Of a stretch of DNA of 64,000 nt, positions 46,140 to 56,449 are shown one piece after another. This stretch comes from Isoetes taiwanensis. Its lineage: Eukaryota > Streptophyta > Lycopodiopsida > Isoetales > Isoetaceae. How positions within the stretch are numbered: position 1 is the first letter of the stretch; every line of letters starts with the position of its first letter. Under the pieces are notes generated by a model, which worked only from the letters and a program-made list of their open reading frames with translations, was not told the origin of the DNA and did not search any database. Location of the stretch: the NCBI GenBank assembly GCA_021234155.1, contig JAJEKV010000018.1:19577252-19641251 (forward strand). Reading direction: 5' to 3'. The position numbers and the translations under genes were made by a program.

Positions 46140-46610
46140 TAGTTCATTATCACAAGGATTGAGTTTGTAGACAAGCCCCTATTATGTTATTTTATGGTTT
46201 GGAATGTTTCTTGCGTTCTATATATCCATATATGAGAATAAAAGTTCGTGAATGCAACATCATCCTTTTAGAAAGAAAGGATATACAAATATGGACAAGA
46301 GTAAATATGTTTTCCATCATTAGGCTATAGCAATTCAAGTTGAGTATAACCTATTATATGAAGATATGGTTTTGTGCGAAGAAACTATTAGATTTTATAA
46401 TCCAATTATAAGTTCTGATTAGTCATCTTATTATATATCTTCTTGATGGTTTGCGGGTACTATCCTCATTCTATGCATACGTTCTTTATTCAGCCTTGGA
46501 TTGCAGTGGTTTCCATTTTTTCAAAAGCGAAAGAGACCAACAAAGTGCCCTAAGTTTTTTTGTAGGTGTTGCTAGCATGATATCATTTCAGTACAATTCA
46601 ACCTAATTTT
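46140..46610. other. No gene recognised
   Basis: AT-rich sequence between the S9A N-terminal exon and the duplicated 5'-nucleotidase exon. Confidence 0.45.
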
Positions 46611-46611
46611 T

Positions 46612-47120
46612 CAGGAAGTACATATAATATTTTTCCATATGCACCGTCTTTTATTTGCAAGTAGTCAATAAACTGCATCCACATTTTTCACAAGCTATTT
46701 CTGTGGTTCACTCGCTGTGTAGAAGACTACTACAATGGACAAAATAAATAGAACGTTTGACGTCTTCATAAGCATAAGCTGGGTCAAATTCGATCTTCTC
46801 ATCAACAAAATGTTGTATGATGTCAGATATCAAATAGACCTGCAATAACAAGGCATCGAGGATGTCAAGAAGTACATATAATATTTTCCCATATGCACCG
46901 CCTTTTATTTGCAAGTAGTCAATAAACTGCACCCACATTTTTCACAAGCTACTTCTGTGGTTCACTCGTTGTGCAGAAGACCACTATGATGGACAAAATA
47001 AATAGAACGTTTGGCGTCTTCATAAGCATAAGCTGGGCCAAATTCGATCTTTTCATCAACAAAATGTTGTATGATGTCAGATATCAAACAGACCTGCAAT
47101 AATAAGGCATCGAGGATAAA
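46612..47120 (-). repeat. Tandem duplication of an exon (period about 254 bp)
   Basis: 46612-46868 and 46868-47120 are two adjacent copies, about 95% alike, each containing the same exon and its flanking intron ends. The splice acceptors fall at 46839/46840 and 47093/47094. Both copies carry the same stop after EPQK. Confidence 0.9.
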
Positions 47121-47452
47121 GTGGAAGCGACTAAATAATGCAAATACTACATCAGATTCTCACCTCGCTAAGGCAGCACAAATCCATCAAGGACGCAAGA
47201 TTCGGCATGCGCTCATAGCCAACATGCTTTCCACCATAGACTGCTTCAAGCTCATCTCTGGTCAGCTGAGTGTGCAACAAAATTCATAGTTATTGATAGA
47301 TAATCTATTAAAACAATTATATAAATGAGATCCTTCCCATAAGAACCTTTTTCTCCGCCTAAAGATGAATTCGTGAAACGGGACAACTATTTCATTATAA
47401 CTGCTTGAATTTATTAAAAGGTCAGAAGATGCCTAGTGTTTTTTGCCAACTG

Positions 47453-48884
47453 TATATGTAGCATAATAACAGGGGGTTTTCTTTGTGTTTTTGTACGCTT
47501 TTCACTAAGGTTTTCCTATGATTTCGTGATGTATTCAAATGGATGTACTAATGCGTACATCTAGAGTGCACCATTTCTGAGCCATTGATTTTAGCCGTTT
47601 TTTTTTTCCAATGGTCAACAACCAATGGCTCACAACAGAAGCCCTTTTTTGTGCGTGTGGTGCATAATGGTCAACAACCAATGGCTCACAACAAAAGCCC
47701 TTTTTTGTGCGTGTGGTGCATAATGGTCAACAACCAATGGCTCACAACAAAAGCCCTCTTTTTGTGTGTGTGGTGCATAATCGGCACATGAAGGGCTTGA
47801 AGGGCGCATGTAGTGCAGTTTCCCTGCCGGCAACACATTTCTTATCATAACTTTTGATCTAGAGCTCTGTTTGAGATGATTTTTATTGCGTTGGAAAGCT
47901 CTCTCCGAGATCTTTTTGATAGTGTATGAATGGATATGTTTGGCTAAGTTATTTAATGCTAAAACAGCAATTTTCCGGCCGGGTTTGATAGGCTTTCACA
48001 TCCTACCAGCTGATTAATACAGGATTGCGCTATTGAATATTGTTTTATTGAATATTGTTTTATGGCTCATTCCGAATGAAGCTTGCAAAAAATTACCATG
48101 CAGTTTTAGATTTTGAGGCTTCTAGATCCTTGTTCTAACAAGCAGAAAAGTTTCCCACTTTGGTTTCTCACCACAAGAATCCATGGAGGCCAAAGGCTGC
48201 TGTTAAATTCCAGTTGAAAAATGTTTGTGTATGGGTGTTGCAAACTTTATGACTTTCAGAATAATGGGATCAATCTGCTCTATCTTTATGGTAACTTTTA
48301 CTTATGTTTTATTTGTTTTATTGTGATGAAATTCAAAAGCTACAGGTGGTGAAAGCCTCAAATGAATTCTAGTTTTTTTCTGGTTTGAATTCTAAAATTT
48401 TTGTCACACCGGGGGAGGGGGGGTGGTGTGTGACGTCCCTAAGGCCCCGAAGGGGCCAATTTTTTTTTTTTGCAACACAAACCATTAACATCCAACATAT
48501 AAAAATTAAATCCCCCAACACATAACAACCAACACATAACAACCATTGACATTAACAACCAACACATAACTACCATTGACATTAATTAACACAACCATTG
48601 GGTCCAACACATTTAAATTAAAATCCCCCTTAAACCCCCTTTGGTTTGGGTGCATATTCACACGAGGGATGACGTAGGGCAGCGAGAGCCCTCATAATTG
48701 TATTTTGCACGTATGAAATCAACACCATATAGTATTTCGCTTGAAATCTTATAGTATTTTGCGAATCTTGTTATACAGTATAGCAAATTTTGTACTTGCA
48801 TACCCCACAAACGAGGAACTTTACGTACGGTGTAGATTAAGGAATAAGGGGTGAATATGCCTATCCAACAGTTCTCAACGATGG
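47453..48884 (+). repeat. Long dispersed repeat, copy 1
   Basis: About 1.43 kb, from tatatgtagcataataaca to about 48884, aligning with 51379-52744 in the same orientation. It includes a private three-unit minisatellite and an extra piece with the palindrome ggccccgaaggggcc (48437-48451) missing from copy 2. Its right part is a half of the inverted-repeat element that is complete in copy 2. Confidence 0.85.
47610..47785. repeat. Minisatellite in copy 1
   Basis: Three units of about 58 bp, each with caacaaccaatggctcaca, an agccctttttt run and gtgcgtgtggtgcataatgg. The unit's joining sequence (tcaacaacc) differs from the one amplified in copy 2. Confidence 0.85.
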
Positions 48885-48939
48885 CACTTGTCAAACGAAA
48901 ATATATAATAACATGTGAAGCAGAAATCACTGATTATGA

Positions 48940-49140
48940 GGGCCTCGGAAAAAAGAAAAGGGAGGGAAACTGCCATCAGATTCCATTACACAGTTCAAGC
49001 AACCAGTGCAAGTAAATAAGGCATATATGAAAATAAGAAAGTCTTTCATCTAGGTTTGTTAATTGTTCTTTCTAAACATGTTGACAATTCTATAATGCAT
49101 GAGAAGTCTTGCTAGTACTGTAAAGAGCCTCAGCACATGG
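48940..49140. other. Intron-like AT-rich spacer
   Basis: No coding or repeat signal beyond the end of dispersed repeat copy 1. It precedes the HAD motif I exon. Confidence 0.4.
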
Positions 49141-49299
49141 ATAATCTTTCAAACAACTTCATTAAACTGTGGATCATACTGAAATGAGACAACTCTCTGG
49201 GTACCTATGCTATAGAAAGGGAGATCAATGTAGTCATAATAAAATCCATAGACATTGATACGATTTAGGTGCAAATTATGATTTGCATAGACACCTGCA

Positions 49300-51080
49300 T
49301 ATAGAAAATTGAAATAAGAAAAAAAAATCTTGACAATAAATTATAACAAAATATATGCCTGCTACTTAAATCAAGTACACATCCCCACTAGGATCCAATG
49401 CAATATCAAATAATTCATGTGATTTATCAAGCCAGCCAGCTTGACCCAGAAGGTTCAATATATAGTTATAATGCTTTGACACCTGGGAGTGGCGTATTAG
49501 CTTATAAAAATAAAGTGGTGATAGCCTTCTACAACAAGACCAACGCTACATGCAGTCAATATTCTATCAACTGGAAAGATGCCATCAATCTGCATGCTTT
49601 ATCCCGAAAACCTCTTTTACAACTACATATTACTATAGAGTGCATGTGGTTGCATTTGTACATCTTGTTTGGTACGTTCAAATCAACCATGGCACTGGAT
49701 GCACTGGTTAATATGTGTAGAAAATGTGAAGCGCTAGCTAGTAGATTCCTGAGAAAACATTCTACAATATGCTGGAACACAATATAATCTCTTGGAATAC
49801 CATGATAGCAACTACTATGGGCATTTCATTTGCAACATTGAAATTCTTCTAGTTAATGCAGGTAGAAGACTTGGTATAAAATCTCCTTCAACAACCTACT
49901 CAAGGCATGTTCTAATGTTTTGAGTCTGGTTAATAGCAAACAATTCATGCTTATATTCCTAGAAGTGGAGGAGACACGGTGGACCTTATTATAGGGACTA
50001 AACATGTACAATGAACGTTCAAGCTTGAAAAATGCCTAGAGAAACTTTCAGAAGATATGACTCGCCATAATCGGCAACATGCTTAAAAAAGTAACAATAT
50101 CTGCCCTCATAACCTTGTGCTCAGAAGGCTCTATATCTTTGCAGAATAGAATTCCACAACATTCCAGTAATGCAGACATAAGGAAGCTTTTCTAAGTCTT
50201 CCATAAAATGGCAAAAAGCAATTTGAACTGGAAAATGTGCTATAAGGACTTGCAACAAGGAGAAGGCTTATCTTATATGCTTTTCTTCTAAGCATTTAAA
50301 TATATGTAAAGATGCAGACAAACACTGTTAGCATAGATAAATCAGACAATAAGACAATACATGCCTCATGCGCAATGAATAAGGAGGCAACAATCCTATT
50401 TAGAAGGGCCATTTTACATTTTCTTTGGATGATGCAAGAGTTTGAGACAGAATGGAGCATCATTAGGGTTTAATAGAAAGAAGTCTGTTCATGAAGTCAA
50501 AGAAGTGCACAGCCATAAACTGGGTATTCTTAGCCTACTAAATAATCACTCAGAGCCCATAATATTCCCAGAATCAATAATTATCTCAGCAAGAATGAAA
50601 AGGGATAAATTAAACAAAACTGGAAACTTAGTTAGGACATATATGTCGTAGACAATTTATTAAACAAAACTGAAAGCCTGGTTAGGTGAATTTCCTGTTT
50701 CTTTTCTAATGATAGAAATTAAGTATGAACTGTGACGATTAACTATCAGTGCTGGAGCGTGTGATTCAGTTTCATCCAAATCAACATGGCCTTTTCAGTT
50801 AGGATGCACAGCTATCACTCCAGAGGTAGTGGGTTCAAGTCCCGTTCAAACCCTTAAATGTGACATGAACGCACCAAGTTCTCAAGATTTGTATGAAAGA
50901 TATGGATGAATATATGCAAGACTTACGACATAAGAAAATTTAGAATCTACACTAAACAAGAAAGCAAGGGTTTAGTATGAATACCTTATCAAAATAGATT
51001 CAAGGATCTGGAGCAATATTAGACCATAGTTGCTTCTTTAATCCAAAGCCAAAGCTTTCCTTAAACATTCCTTACAAGCA

Positions 51081-51117
<37 letters not shown>

Positions 51118-51375
51118 CTGTGGCAAGGTACTTGCCTGAGGTTTACAGGCATGTCAGAAATAAGCAATTTTTCCAAGCAAATAAATATGGGTTTTCAAAG
51201 AACTAACATGTCAAACAAATGAATGCAAATTTTTAAAAAACTATAACACGCTCGCTAACTTCAGCTTTTGTAACTTCAATGGCATTTGAAACTTGAGTCA
51301 AGGTTCATCTCCTTTAAGGGGTTCATCTCTTTTAATGTCATCTACACGCTTCCAGATACTCCTAAAAGTACATTA
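49300..51375. other. Intron-like sequence, no gene recognised
   Basis: Open frames such as 49398-49787 (plus) have no family resemblance. A pol III B-box-like ggttcaagtccc at about 50829-50841 and a 34-base T run (51084-51117) could mark an old SINE or retroposon, but no matching termini were found. Confidence 0.4.
51084..51117. repeat. Poly(T) run, 34 bases
   Basis: An uninterrupted T34. On the minus strand it would be a poly(A) tail of a retroposed sequence lying to the right, but no recognisable retroposon body is adjacent. Confidence 0.9.
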
Positions 51376-51378
51376 GCT

Positions 51379-52744
51379 ATATGTAGCATAATAACATGGG
51401 GTTTTCTTTGTGTTTTTGTACGCTTTTCACTAAGGTTTTTCTATGATTTCGTGATGTATTCAAATGGATGTACTAATGCGTACATCTAGAGTGCACCATT
51501 TTTTAGCCACTGATTTTAGCCTTTTTTTTCAATGGTCAACAACCAATGGCTCACAACAAAAGCCCCTTTTTTGTGCGTGTGGTGCATAATGGGCACATGA
51601 ACCAATGGCTCACAACAAAAGCCCCTTTTTTGTGCGTGTGGTTCATAATGTGCACATGAACCAATGGCTCATAACAAAAGCCCTTTTTTTGTGCGTGTGG
51701 TGCATAATGGGCACATGAACCAATGGCTCACAACAAAAGCCTTTTTTTGTGTGTGTGGTGCATAATGGGCACATGAAGGGCTTGAAGGGCGCATGTAGTG
51801 CAGTTTCCCCGCTGGCAACACATTTCTTATCATAACTTTTGATCCAGAGCTCTGTTTGAGATGATTTGTATTGCGTTGGAAAGCTCTCTCCGAGATCTTT
51901 TTGATAATGTATGATATGGATATGTTTGGTTAAGTTATCTATGCTAAAACAGCAATTTTTCGGCTGGGTTTGGTAGGCTTTCACATCCTACCAGTTGATT
52001 AATACAGGATTGTGCTATTGGATATTGTTTTATGGCTCATTCCGAATGAAGCTTGCAAAAAATTACCATGCATTTTTAGATTTTGAGGCAGTTATTAAGC
52101 AAATTCCAAGGCTTCTAGATCCTTGTTCCAGTTGAAAAATGTTTGTGTATGGGTGTTGCAAACTTTATGACTTGCAGAATAATGGGATCAATCTGCTCTA
52201 TCTTTATGGTTAACTTTTACTTATGTTCTATTTGTTTTATTGTGATCAAATTTAAAAGCTACAGATGATGAAAGCCTCAAATGAATTCTAGTTTTTTTCT
52301 GGTTTGAATTCTAAAATTTTTGTCGCGTGGAGGGGGGGGGGGGGGGATAGTGCAACACAAACCATTAACATCCAACATATAAAAATTAAATCCCCCAACA
52401 CATAACAACCATTGACATTAACAACCAACACATAACTACCATTGACATTAATTAACACAACCATTGGGTCCAACACATTTAAATTAAAATCCCCCTTAAA
52501 TCCCCTTTGGTTTGGGTGCATATTCACACGGGGGGTGACGTAGGGCAGCGAGAGCCCTCATAATTGTATTTTGCGCGTACGAAATCAACACCATATAGTA
52601 TTTCGCTTGAAATCTTATAGTATTTTGCGAATCTTGTTATACAGTATAACAAATTTTGTACTTGCATACCCCACAAATGAGGAACTTTACGTACGGTGTA
52701 GATTAAAGAATAAGTGGTGAATATGCCTATCAAACAGCTCTCGT
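51379..52744 (+). repeat. Long dispersed repeat, copy 2
   Basis: About 1.37 kb, matching 47453-48884. It has four minisatellite units instead of three, lacks the ggccccgaaggggcc piece, has a G18-class homopolymer at about 52329-52347, and leads into the complete inverted-repeat element. Confidence 0.85.
51536..51785. repeat. Minisatellite in copy 2
   Basis: Four units of about 59 bp with cacatgaaccaatggctca, an agccctttttt run and gtgcgtgtggtgcataatg. The joining sequence is gggcacatgaacc in all units, unlike copy 1, so each array was amplified or homogenised after the copies separated. Confidence 0.85.
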
Positions 52745-52838
52745 TGCCCGGAGTCACCCCCCGTGTGAATATGCACCCAAACCAAAGGGGATTTAAGGGG
52801 GATTTTAATTTAAATGTGTTGGACCCAATGGTTGTGTT
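52454..52838. mobile_element. Foldback element with perfect 86-bp inverted arms
   Basis: 52454-52539 and 52753-52838 are exact reverse complements over 86 bp, enclosing a 213-bp middle. The equivalent left arm in repeat copy 1 (48589-48674) differs at several positions and has no right arm. The arms run from aacacaaccattggg to cggggggtgac. The middle shows no credible coding sequence. It could be a foldback/MITE-like element or a local inverted duplication. Perfect arms imply recent origin or gene conversion. Confidence 0.8.
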
Positions 52839-52839
52839 G

Positions 52840-54630
52840 GACCCAATGAGAGGTTAGAATCGAAAGAAAAACAAATAAAAATCATATTGCAGGAGCTATT
52901 GGTTTTGGAAGGATCACATATTTCTTTATAGCACCTGTAAAGTAGACATTGCTTTTACAAAGATGTTCCTATCAAAAGCATAGGAAGACTGACAAATATT
53001 ATACTTCTTCTCTGGTGATTGACCTATTGATTCGGTATGAGTACGCATAAACTGTATTATCGTTTAACTCTATGACTCTTTTGTTTCGCTGTCTTAAGAA
53101 AATAAAAAGCAGATCAAAACAAATAGAAATGGCAATAATTCATTGTTTGACTCTCATCCACGAAGCCTTTTTTGATAAGTCATTTGCCACGGTCTGTACA
53201 TGTAACTGAAGTTGAAAAGAAAAACTAAGCTTTACAAGAATCTGTGCTGCTATATCTAAACCCAAGCATCCATGCAGTAGGCAATTGAGGGATTTAGTCT
53301 GAGGAATTTAATCTCTGTAGAATTAACCAAGACCTGTACGACAGGGCAAGAAAAGAAGGAAATCAAAGTGTTGCAAACGATCAGGAGCATAGCCACACAA
53401 TCGCAAATGTCCAGGATGATATTAGAAAAAGGTAGATGACAACAACCCCGCAGACAGGAAAGGAGTCCAACTTATGACGGAAGATTGCAGAGCGAAAGAG
53501 TACTATTTTGCTAGTCACAAACCTTAGGACAAGACGAAAGGACCAAAATCAGGATAGAAGAATTTGGAAGCCAAGAAGCTGTTTTGATGTTTCTGCAGAA
53601 AATATGAAGCAAGAAATATCGCACCAATGTTTTCCTGTAATGCAGTGTTAAAATGCCAAGAAGAATCGGCAAATGATATGGATTGTTACAGAATTTTTTT
53701 GGGCCAGACCTTTCATGGAAACAGAAAAAATATTTTGAAGTCACTTAAGTGCTAAGTGGGATCATAAAAGAAATACGATAGCACAAAATTGAAGCAATAA
53801 GAACAATGATGCTGCCAGACAAAAAAACTTTTGAAAAGGCATGCAGATGTCTTCGTCATGCAGCGTTATCCAGCTTCGGCCAAACTCTAGCAGCTGTTGA
53901 AGATTCTGGAAATCCTAATATTGAATCAAATAAAAAATCATAAGCCCAGTAAATGGCCACTAGAAAAAATAAACAACTAGAGCACCAACCGAGGCAAAGC
54001 GGGCCACAAAACTCTAGAGGAGCAGCAGGCATTCATGCCAAGGAGGTTATTTCGTGCCTTTCTACATCTTCATGTTATTTCTTGGCCTTATCTAATTTTC
54101 TTGCCGTAGATCTTGGAAAAAAAGAACCTAACGGCAAAAAGTAATGCCACATTCTCGAATAAGGGCTCGCATGAAAACAGATAAAAGCTCCTGCTAGCCA
54201 GGCTTTTCATTCATCTCAACAGTTTTTCTTCAACGGTATAGAGTGGGTAGTTGCACATCGCAGGCTACACAAAAAATGAAAAACATATGGAATATCCAGT
54301 TATGACACTTGGACCCTAAATAAAATTGGGTGCTACAGATATTGAATATTGTACCTGCTGAGAGCTTATCGCCGAGATTAAAAAACCCCGCCCTTTCAAG
54401 TTTTCGAGAAAAAACCTTCGCGATAAAATCTCGGCAGGGGGCTTAGATAACGTAAGGATGCTAAACGTTCCCACAAAAAAACCCATGCTCCATTGAGAAT
54501 ACCGAAGTCGCGCATTACCCCTGGACCTGCACATCACCAATAAAAAAACCAATAGAGAAAAAAAAAAAGCGAGGGGCTGGTCATGCATGTCACGCGACGA
54601 AAAACAACATTTACGCCTCGAAAAAGCAAG
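52840..54630. other. No gene recognised
   Basis: AT-rich, intron-like sequence with short chance frames on both strands. Confidence 0.45.
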
Positions 54631-54637
54631 GGGCTAG

Positions 54638-54957
54638 TCATGCTTCAGGTTTCTTCAGTATCTTCTTCAGTGCAGAAGCATGAATGAGTTCCTGTTTCAT
54701 CTGAATAAAGAATTCTTCTTCTTCAATACTTGGAAGATTTGAGTTTTCACTATCCGAGTCTTCTGCAACTCCCATTCCCCTATCAGCAGCTCCCCACCTA
54801 TTGAGTCTCTTCATAGCATCTGTGTAACACATCATCGCCAGCAGTTAGATTAAGAATAAAGAATTCATAGTTACCCTGAAATCTGCCAAAGGCATTCCAG
54901 CCTGTATCATAGTTTTCCCTCTCAGGGACTTATGTGCCACTGCTGAGTTAGCCAATT
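54638..54957 (-). CDS. Two candidate 3' exons of an unrecognised plant gene
   Basis: Last exon 54638-54819: acceptor ttacacag, then DAMKRLNRWGAADRGMGV, an acidic SDSENSNLPSIEEEEFF stretch, and HASALKKILKKPEA, stop. Preceding exon 54875-54957 between ttgcag and gtaact: LANSAVAHKSLRGKTMIQAG, then MPLADFR. Both look selected and have good splice signals, but joined directly their phases disagree by one base, so either a base is lost, another exon intervenes, or the gene is decayed. The C-terminus is a helical, charged tail. I do not recognise the family. Confidence 0.45.
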
Positions 54958-54959
54958 CT

Positions 54960-55690
54960 GCAAGGAAAATTTGCTTAACACTAGAGTCGTCACATGATGT
55001 ACCAGAAAAGGTGCATTTGCACTGTTTGCTTTAAAATTCATATAAAATCAAAGGTTCAATAATCAGTCAAACCCTTCTTATATGTTAATATATAGCAGTT
55101 ATATTGCATGGGAAAAATACCTAAAAATCTATTGGTCCCCGTTTATGAGAGTTACACTTAGGTAAACGCAAGGGGGTCAAGTCTTTATTGCTTTATGTTT
55201 AGATAAAGTAAAACTGTCTCAGTAACAAGATTTTTATGATTTTTTTCGTTATTTTTGTATTTTTCTTCACGAGTTAGAGAGTAGAACACAAAAAACTGCA
55301 TCTCAATCCGAGATCTAATAAGGGAGATAGGGTTGTTTGAATATGACAGGGTCAAAACTATTGTTTGTCCTGTGAACTAATACTGGTTTCCAGAAAGCTG
55401 TTCCCAAATCAAATCTCTAACTTTTGTAAGGAAATGAATTTTGACCTAAAATTTCGAATATAAGTGGTAGACAACTTGCTTTATCTAAAAAAAATGTCCA
55501 TTAGCCTTAATGATGAAGTTTTAATTTTCTTTTATTTTTTCATTTACAAGTGACCGATAACTTATGTCTATATAGTAGTAAAATAATTCAAATTCATCTT
55601 CCAAAAAAATCATATTATGAAAGGTTACAAGTGATGCCTCAGTACAGACACTAGATACAAAATTACAGCCACAGAAGAAACATTGTGTTG
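54960..55690. other. No gene recognised
   Basis: AT-rich intron-like sequence upstream (in minus orientation) of the unrecognised exons; no further exon could be identified. Confidence 0.4.
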
Positions 55691-56413
55691 AAGCGGAAGT
55701 GCAGACATTGGAACGTGAACATGTTGAGGTGGGCGTACAAACATCTCCACAATCCCAAGGGGACCAGGAGTCGCAGTGCCGCACTAGCAGAGGCGGAGCT
55801 TGCTACCTCGGTATCTTACGCTACTAGGAGCCCGAACTTGCGTATTATAGGGGTTGCGGGCGAAAGATGATGCCCTTTCTCGATATGGATGCTTTGCTTT
55901 GCATTTTTTCAATCGATGTCATGCATGTGAAGGTTTGGTGGAGTTGTCTCCGGCCGCTAGGGTGGGAGCGGCAAGACCCGATCGTCCTCGCCATCTTTTG
56001 GTTCGGTTTCAAGACACTCTTAGCCGCTTACATGTTCTTCAGCATGGAAACCATCTCAGAGGGACTAGTTTCTCAGTACAGGAGGACCTCTCCTCTCTTT
56101 AATTGTGTAACCGTAAGGAGGAGCTCTGCAAGGTGAGGGCAGCCCTTTTTGCAAAAGAAATGGGCGAGGTCTGGGGGGCGCAACAATTATTCTAGATCAA
56201 TGGCCTTCCAATCCTTGGACTGGCTATGTCTAGATAATTTTAGAAGCATAAATTTACCACTAGCATTAGCATTATCTTATCTTATTCTTGGTAGCCTTTT
56301 AATATTTGGTTATTGTGTTTGGTGATGGGGCCTAGTCCCCAGGTTTTAGATGGGCTGTTGCCCTTGCATGTGCCGTCCCATAACCCGTTGGGTTCCCGTG
56401 GACGTCAAAATTC

Positions 56414-56442
<29 letters not shown>
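55690..56442 (+). mobile_element. Non-LTR retroelement fragment with (TCTTA)n tail
   Basis: The plus strand at about 55940-56170 reads, in one phase, ARPDRPRHLLVRFQDTLSR, then LQHGNHLRGTSFSVQEDLS, and after a phase change KVRAALFAKEMGEVWGAQQL. This resembles the C-terminal domain of L1-type ORF1 proteins (RPRxLLVRF...I.....RR). The segment ends in a short tandem tail of cttat units (about 56418-56442), the kind of 3' tail seen on plant LINEs and SINEs. The middle 56310-56410 holds a ttgcccttgcatgtgccgt...gttgggttcccg stretch that may be its 3' UTR. No ORF2 is attached. Confidence 0.45.
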
Positions 56443-56444
<2 letters not shown>

Positions 56445-56449
56445 AAACA

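Larger units (their letters stand above)
46690..49294 (-). pseudogene. HAD-type 5'-nucleotidase domain (NT5DC-like) gene, decayed exons
   Basis: Minus-strand exons matching the plant 5'-nucleotidase-domain family, which are HAD-fold phosphatases related to cytosolic IMP/GMP 5'-nucleotidase. Exon at about 49150-49294: NHNLHLNRINVYGFYYDYID, where the family has YGFDYDYT; the catalytic Asp of motif I is Tyr and the Thr is lost. Exon 47164-47265, flanked by cag and gtgaga: LTRDELEAVYGGKHVGYERM...SLMDLCCLSE. Exon 46955-47093 and its duplicate ending at 46839: ISDIIQHFVDEKIEF, PAYAYEDAKRSIYFVHHSGL. Exon phases are compatible (both phase 0 at the 47164/47093 junction). Exons between YDPQF and LTRDEL are missing, replaced by a 1.4-kb dispersed repeat. 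Loss of the nucleophile and the EPQK stop indicate a pseudogene. Confidence 0.75.

Noticed and set aside
48422-48434. TGTGACGTCCC resembling the end of the element 2 LTR
   Set aside because: Only 11 bases match the LTR terminus, no PBS follows, and the next bases (taaggccccg) do not continue the LTR. Likely coincidence within a dispersed repeat.
50795-50860. tRNA gene
   Set aside because: There is a B-box-like ggttcaagtccc, but no acceptor stem or convincing anticodon arm could be drawn. At most a tRNA-derived relic.
47610-51785. CRISPR-like regularly spaced repeats
   Set aside because: The units are directly tandem with no unique spacers, and this is a plant genome. They are minisatellites.
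47453-52744. The two 1.4-kb repeats as LTRs of one element
   Set aside because: The interval between them contains a host-gene exon with splice acceptor and no PBS, PPT or retroelement domain; the right copy also carries a private inverted arm.
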